A stretch of DNA of 16,395 nucleotides, from assembly GCA_018056045.1 (NCBI GenBank), contig JAGPGI010000014.1:1-16395 (forward strand). The letters run 5' to 3'. The position numbers were made by a program, and so were the translations under genes. Position 1 is the first letter of the stretch; every line of letters starts with the position of its first letter. The DNA comes from Paracoccus sp. (in: a-proteobacteria). Its GTDB lineage: Bacteria; Pseudomonadota; Alphaproteobacteria; Rhodobacterales; Rhodobacteraceae. This document shows, piece after piece, positions 14,738 through 16,395 of the stretch. Below the pieces are notes generated by a model. The model was not told where the DNA came from. It saw only the letters and a list, made by a program, of their open reading frames with translations, and ran no database searches.

Positions 14738-15451
14738 TCAACGACTTACAGATAGGTAAAACTTCTGCACTGTTTTCGGGCTTTCCCAAGCCAGTTCAGC
14801 GCCTTCGGGCGCGAGAAGCACATCGCCCGCAGCGAAGGTAAAGGCACGACCATCGGGGGTGGAAAGCGTGACACTCCCCTCCAGCAGATACATCACTTCA
14901 CTGAAGGCCATCACGACGCCCCGGCGCGCATAGGGCGTAGCCTCCCACAGCCCGTAGGTCAGGCCGGAGGCATCGCGCAACACCGCATTCCGGCACTGTG
15001 GCGCTTCGGACAGCAGCACCGAAGCCTGCGGGCTCACAGAGGGGCTCATGGCGCTGCGCAGGTCAACCCGCGAAAGCGCGTCCTCCCCGGCGATGGCGAG
15101 ATGCGAGATCACGACGATCTCACAGGCATCATCTGCCTCCCAGGAAAGAGCGACACCGGCATTGACCCGCACCGCCACCTGTCCTGCGATCAGCCCGGCA
15201 TCTTCGCCCGCCCCTGCCAGGGTGAGCCGGCCCTTCACAAGGAGGATGACAAAGGCCGCCCCTGTCACGGCCCTGCCGGTGCCGCGCGGCAAAAGCCGCC
15301 CGAGGCCAAGATCGGGGTCGGTGCCGGTCGCCAGATGGCGCGCGGGATTCAGGAGCACCTCCGGCAGTGTGGCCGAAAGGGTGGCGTCCGTGCCAATGTT
15401 CAGCGGAATGTTCACGGTATTGGTCCTCAGATCCTGAATATCATCCGTCAC
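14738..15451 (-). CDS. Cupin-domain protein (EutQ/DUF861-like, probable bicupin)
   Basis: The 237-residue cytoplasmic protein has a clear C-terminal cupin (about 160-237): SEVMYLLEGSVTLSTPDG, then FAAGDVLLAPEGAELAW. The N-terminal half (about 45-115) looks like a second, more diverged cupin, with FVILLVKGRLTLAG followed by LIAGQVAVRVNAG. The usual metal-binding His-x-His pair is absent from the C-terminal motif, as often in this subgroup, so catalysis is uncertain; binding or regulation is possible. The annotated start is GTG at 15451. An alternative GTG at 15415 (residue 13) has a better GAGG ribosome binding site nine bases upstream and would give 225 residues. It lies 43 bases after the FAD oxidoreductase stop in the same direction, so the two probably form an operon in which the cupin supports amine oxidation. 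I do not know its reaction. Confidence 0.8.
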   Translation of the reverse strand: MTDDIQDLRTNTVNIPLNIGTDATLSATLPEVLLNPARHLATGTDPDLGLGRLLPRGTGRAVTGAAFVILLVKGRLTLAGAGEDAGLIAGQVAVRVNAGVALSWEADDACEIVVISHLAIAGEDALSRVDLRSAMSPSVSPQASVLLSEAPQCRNAVLRDASGLTYGLWEATPYARRGVVMAFSEVMYLLEGSVTLSTPDGRAFTFAAGDVLLAPEGAELAWESPKTVQKFYLSVSR

Positions 15452-15494
15452 GCCCCAGAGAGCGCATTAGTTTTCTGCGGGTTGCGCGAAAGGT

Positions 15495-16395
15495 CTAGCG
15501 CGCGAGCGATGCTTTCAGCCGGGACCATGCAATGGTCGCATGGGCACCTATTGGCCAGAAACTGTGGAACCTGATCGGCCGCAAAGGCGAGACCGGCAAA
15601 GGCAGATCGATTGCGTCGATCCCGCCCGCAAGGAAGGGTGCAAGTGCCCGCCCCATCGAGGTGGCCAAAGCCACGCCGCGACCATTATAGCCACCCATCG
15701 TAACAAGGCCCTCGGCGGGCTGTTGCAGATGCGGCAGATGGTCGGTCGTGACAGCCACGCGCCCGTTCCAGGCCGCCTGCCAGCCGACAGAGGACAGATC
15801 CGGCCACAGCCTGTGCGCATGTTTTGCAATCGGGCGCAGAGCAGAGGGCTGCGAGATCGGGCGCATCGGACCACGCCCGCCCAGGATAAGCCGGTTCTGC
15901 GCATCCACCCGGTAATAGACGGTCACCAGCCCGGATTCGTAGAGAACCTGACGCCCCGGCATGATCTTTTCGGCCAGAGCCGCAGGCAGAGGGGCGGTTG
16001 CGAGCGCAGAGCTGAAGACCGGCACCACCGACTGTTTCAGCCCCGGAACCAGCTCGTCAGCATAGCCGTTGCAGCAGACCAGCACCCGATCCGCGATCAA
16101 AGTGCCGCCTGCGGTGGTGATGCGCCATTGCGCGCCCTCGCGGGCCATCTGTCGCGCCCGACTGTCGCCGAAAATTTCTGCCCCTGCCGAGACGGCCGCC
16201 TTTGCAAGCCCGTAGGAATAGCGCAAAGGCTCCAGATCGCCGCCACGCCGATCCAGAAAACCACCGTGATAAAGGTTATGGCCGGTCAGGCGCGCGATTT
16301 CACCGCGATCAAGCCATTTGACGGGCATACCATGGCCCGCCATATCCTGCTGACTGGCCCGCACGCCCGCCACATCTGCCGCCCGTGCCGCCGCC
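15495..16395 (-). CDS. FAD-dependent amine oxidoreductase, PuuB/OrdL-like (5' end outside window)
   Basis: The visible 299 residues are the C-terminal two thirds of a DAO-family flavoenzyme. Reading continues in frame to the right edge, so the N-terminal FAD Rossmann motif lies outside. Family features include VLVCCNGYADELVPGL, where the flavin-domain strand returns, VTVYYRVDAQNRLILGGRG in the substrate domain, WNGRVAVTTDHLPHL, and the terminal flavin-contact GGYNGRGVALATSMGRALA. These match gamma-glutamylputrescine oxidase (PuuB) and related OrdL proteins, which oxidise an amine to an imine or aldehyde with oxygen. Relatives have about 430 residues, so roughly 135 are missing. The following cupin gene is co-directional. 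The amine-oxidising role fits the aminotransferase and PuuC-like dehydrogenase at the other end of the window. The exact amine is unknown; sarcosine- or glycine-type substrates are alternatives. Confidence 0.88.
   Translation of the reverse strand, partial: AAARAADVAGVRASQQDMAGHGMPVKWLDRGEIARLTGHNLYHGGFLDRRGGDLEPLRYSYGLAKAAVSAGAEIFGDSRARQMAREGAQWRITTAGGTLIADRVLVCCNGYADELVPGLKQSVVPVFSSALATAPLPAALAEKIMPGRQVLYESGLVTVYYRVDAQNRLILGGRGPMRPISQPSALRPIAKHAHRLWPDLSSVGWQAAWNGRVAVTTDHLPHLQQPAEGLVTMGGYNGRGVALATSMGRALAPFLAGGIDAIDLPLPVSPLRPIRFHSFWPIGAHATIAWSRLKASLAR

Overview
The window is dense, GC-rich bacterial DNA. Protein family content, Tat-type export and codon use suggest an alphaproteobacterium of the Rhodobacteraceae (Paracoccus/Roseobacter relatives). 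This is a judgement from protein likeness, not a database result. Ten largely complete protein genes plus two genes cut by the window edges fill it. There are no rRNA, tRNA, CRISPR or intact insertion sequences that I can see.

Layout, left to right. (a) 1-3050, minus strand: a class III PLP aminotransferase, then a PuuC-like aldehyde dehydrogenase, then the first codons of an unidentified gene, read as one operon. (b) 3051-3233: a compact divergent control region with a near-perfect 15-bp inverted repeat sitting between two back-to-back promoters. (c) 3234-6358, plus strand: a beta-ketoadipyl-CoA-type thiolase overlapping a FadB-like enoyl-CoA hydratase/3-hydroxyacyl-CoA dehydrogenase that lacks its usual C-terminal tail. 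(d) 6560-11418, minus strand: a tightly coupled three-gene operon of an old-yellow-enzyme/Fe-S/FAD reductase, an NDP-forming acyl-CoA synthetase and an enoyl-CoA hydratase. (e) 11545-12513, plus strand: a divergent LysR regulator that probably controls operon d. (f) 12644-14248, minus strand: an orphan Tat-exported family 5 ABC substrate-binding protein. Its promoter carries a second copy of the operator found in b. (g) 14738-16395, minus strand: a bicupin-like protein preceded by a PuuB/OrdL-like FAD amine oxidoreductase cut by the right edge.

How the parts may work together (inference). Arms a and c share one operator, and the same operator recurs at the SBP gene f. This points to one regulon that imports a compound, removes a terminal amine (aminotransferase or FAD oxidase), oxidises the aldehyde to a carboxylic acid, and degrades the acid by CoA-dependent beta-oxidation ending in a 3-oxoadipyl-CoA-type thiolase. 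A six-carbon omega-amino acid or diamine, giving adipate and then succinyl-CoA plus acetyl-CoA, would use every one of these activities. The acyl-CoA dehydrogenase such a route needs is not in the window. Operon d looks like a separate LysR-controlled module for activating and processing an unsaturated or reducible carboxylic acid, though its synthetase could also serve the first route.

The strongest new observation is the shared operator/promoter architecture at about 3.15 kb and 14.43 kb. The cognate repressor is not encoded here.
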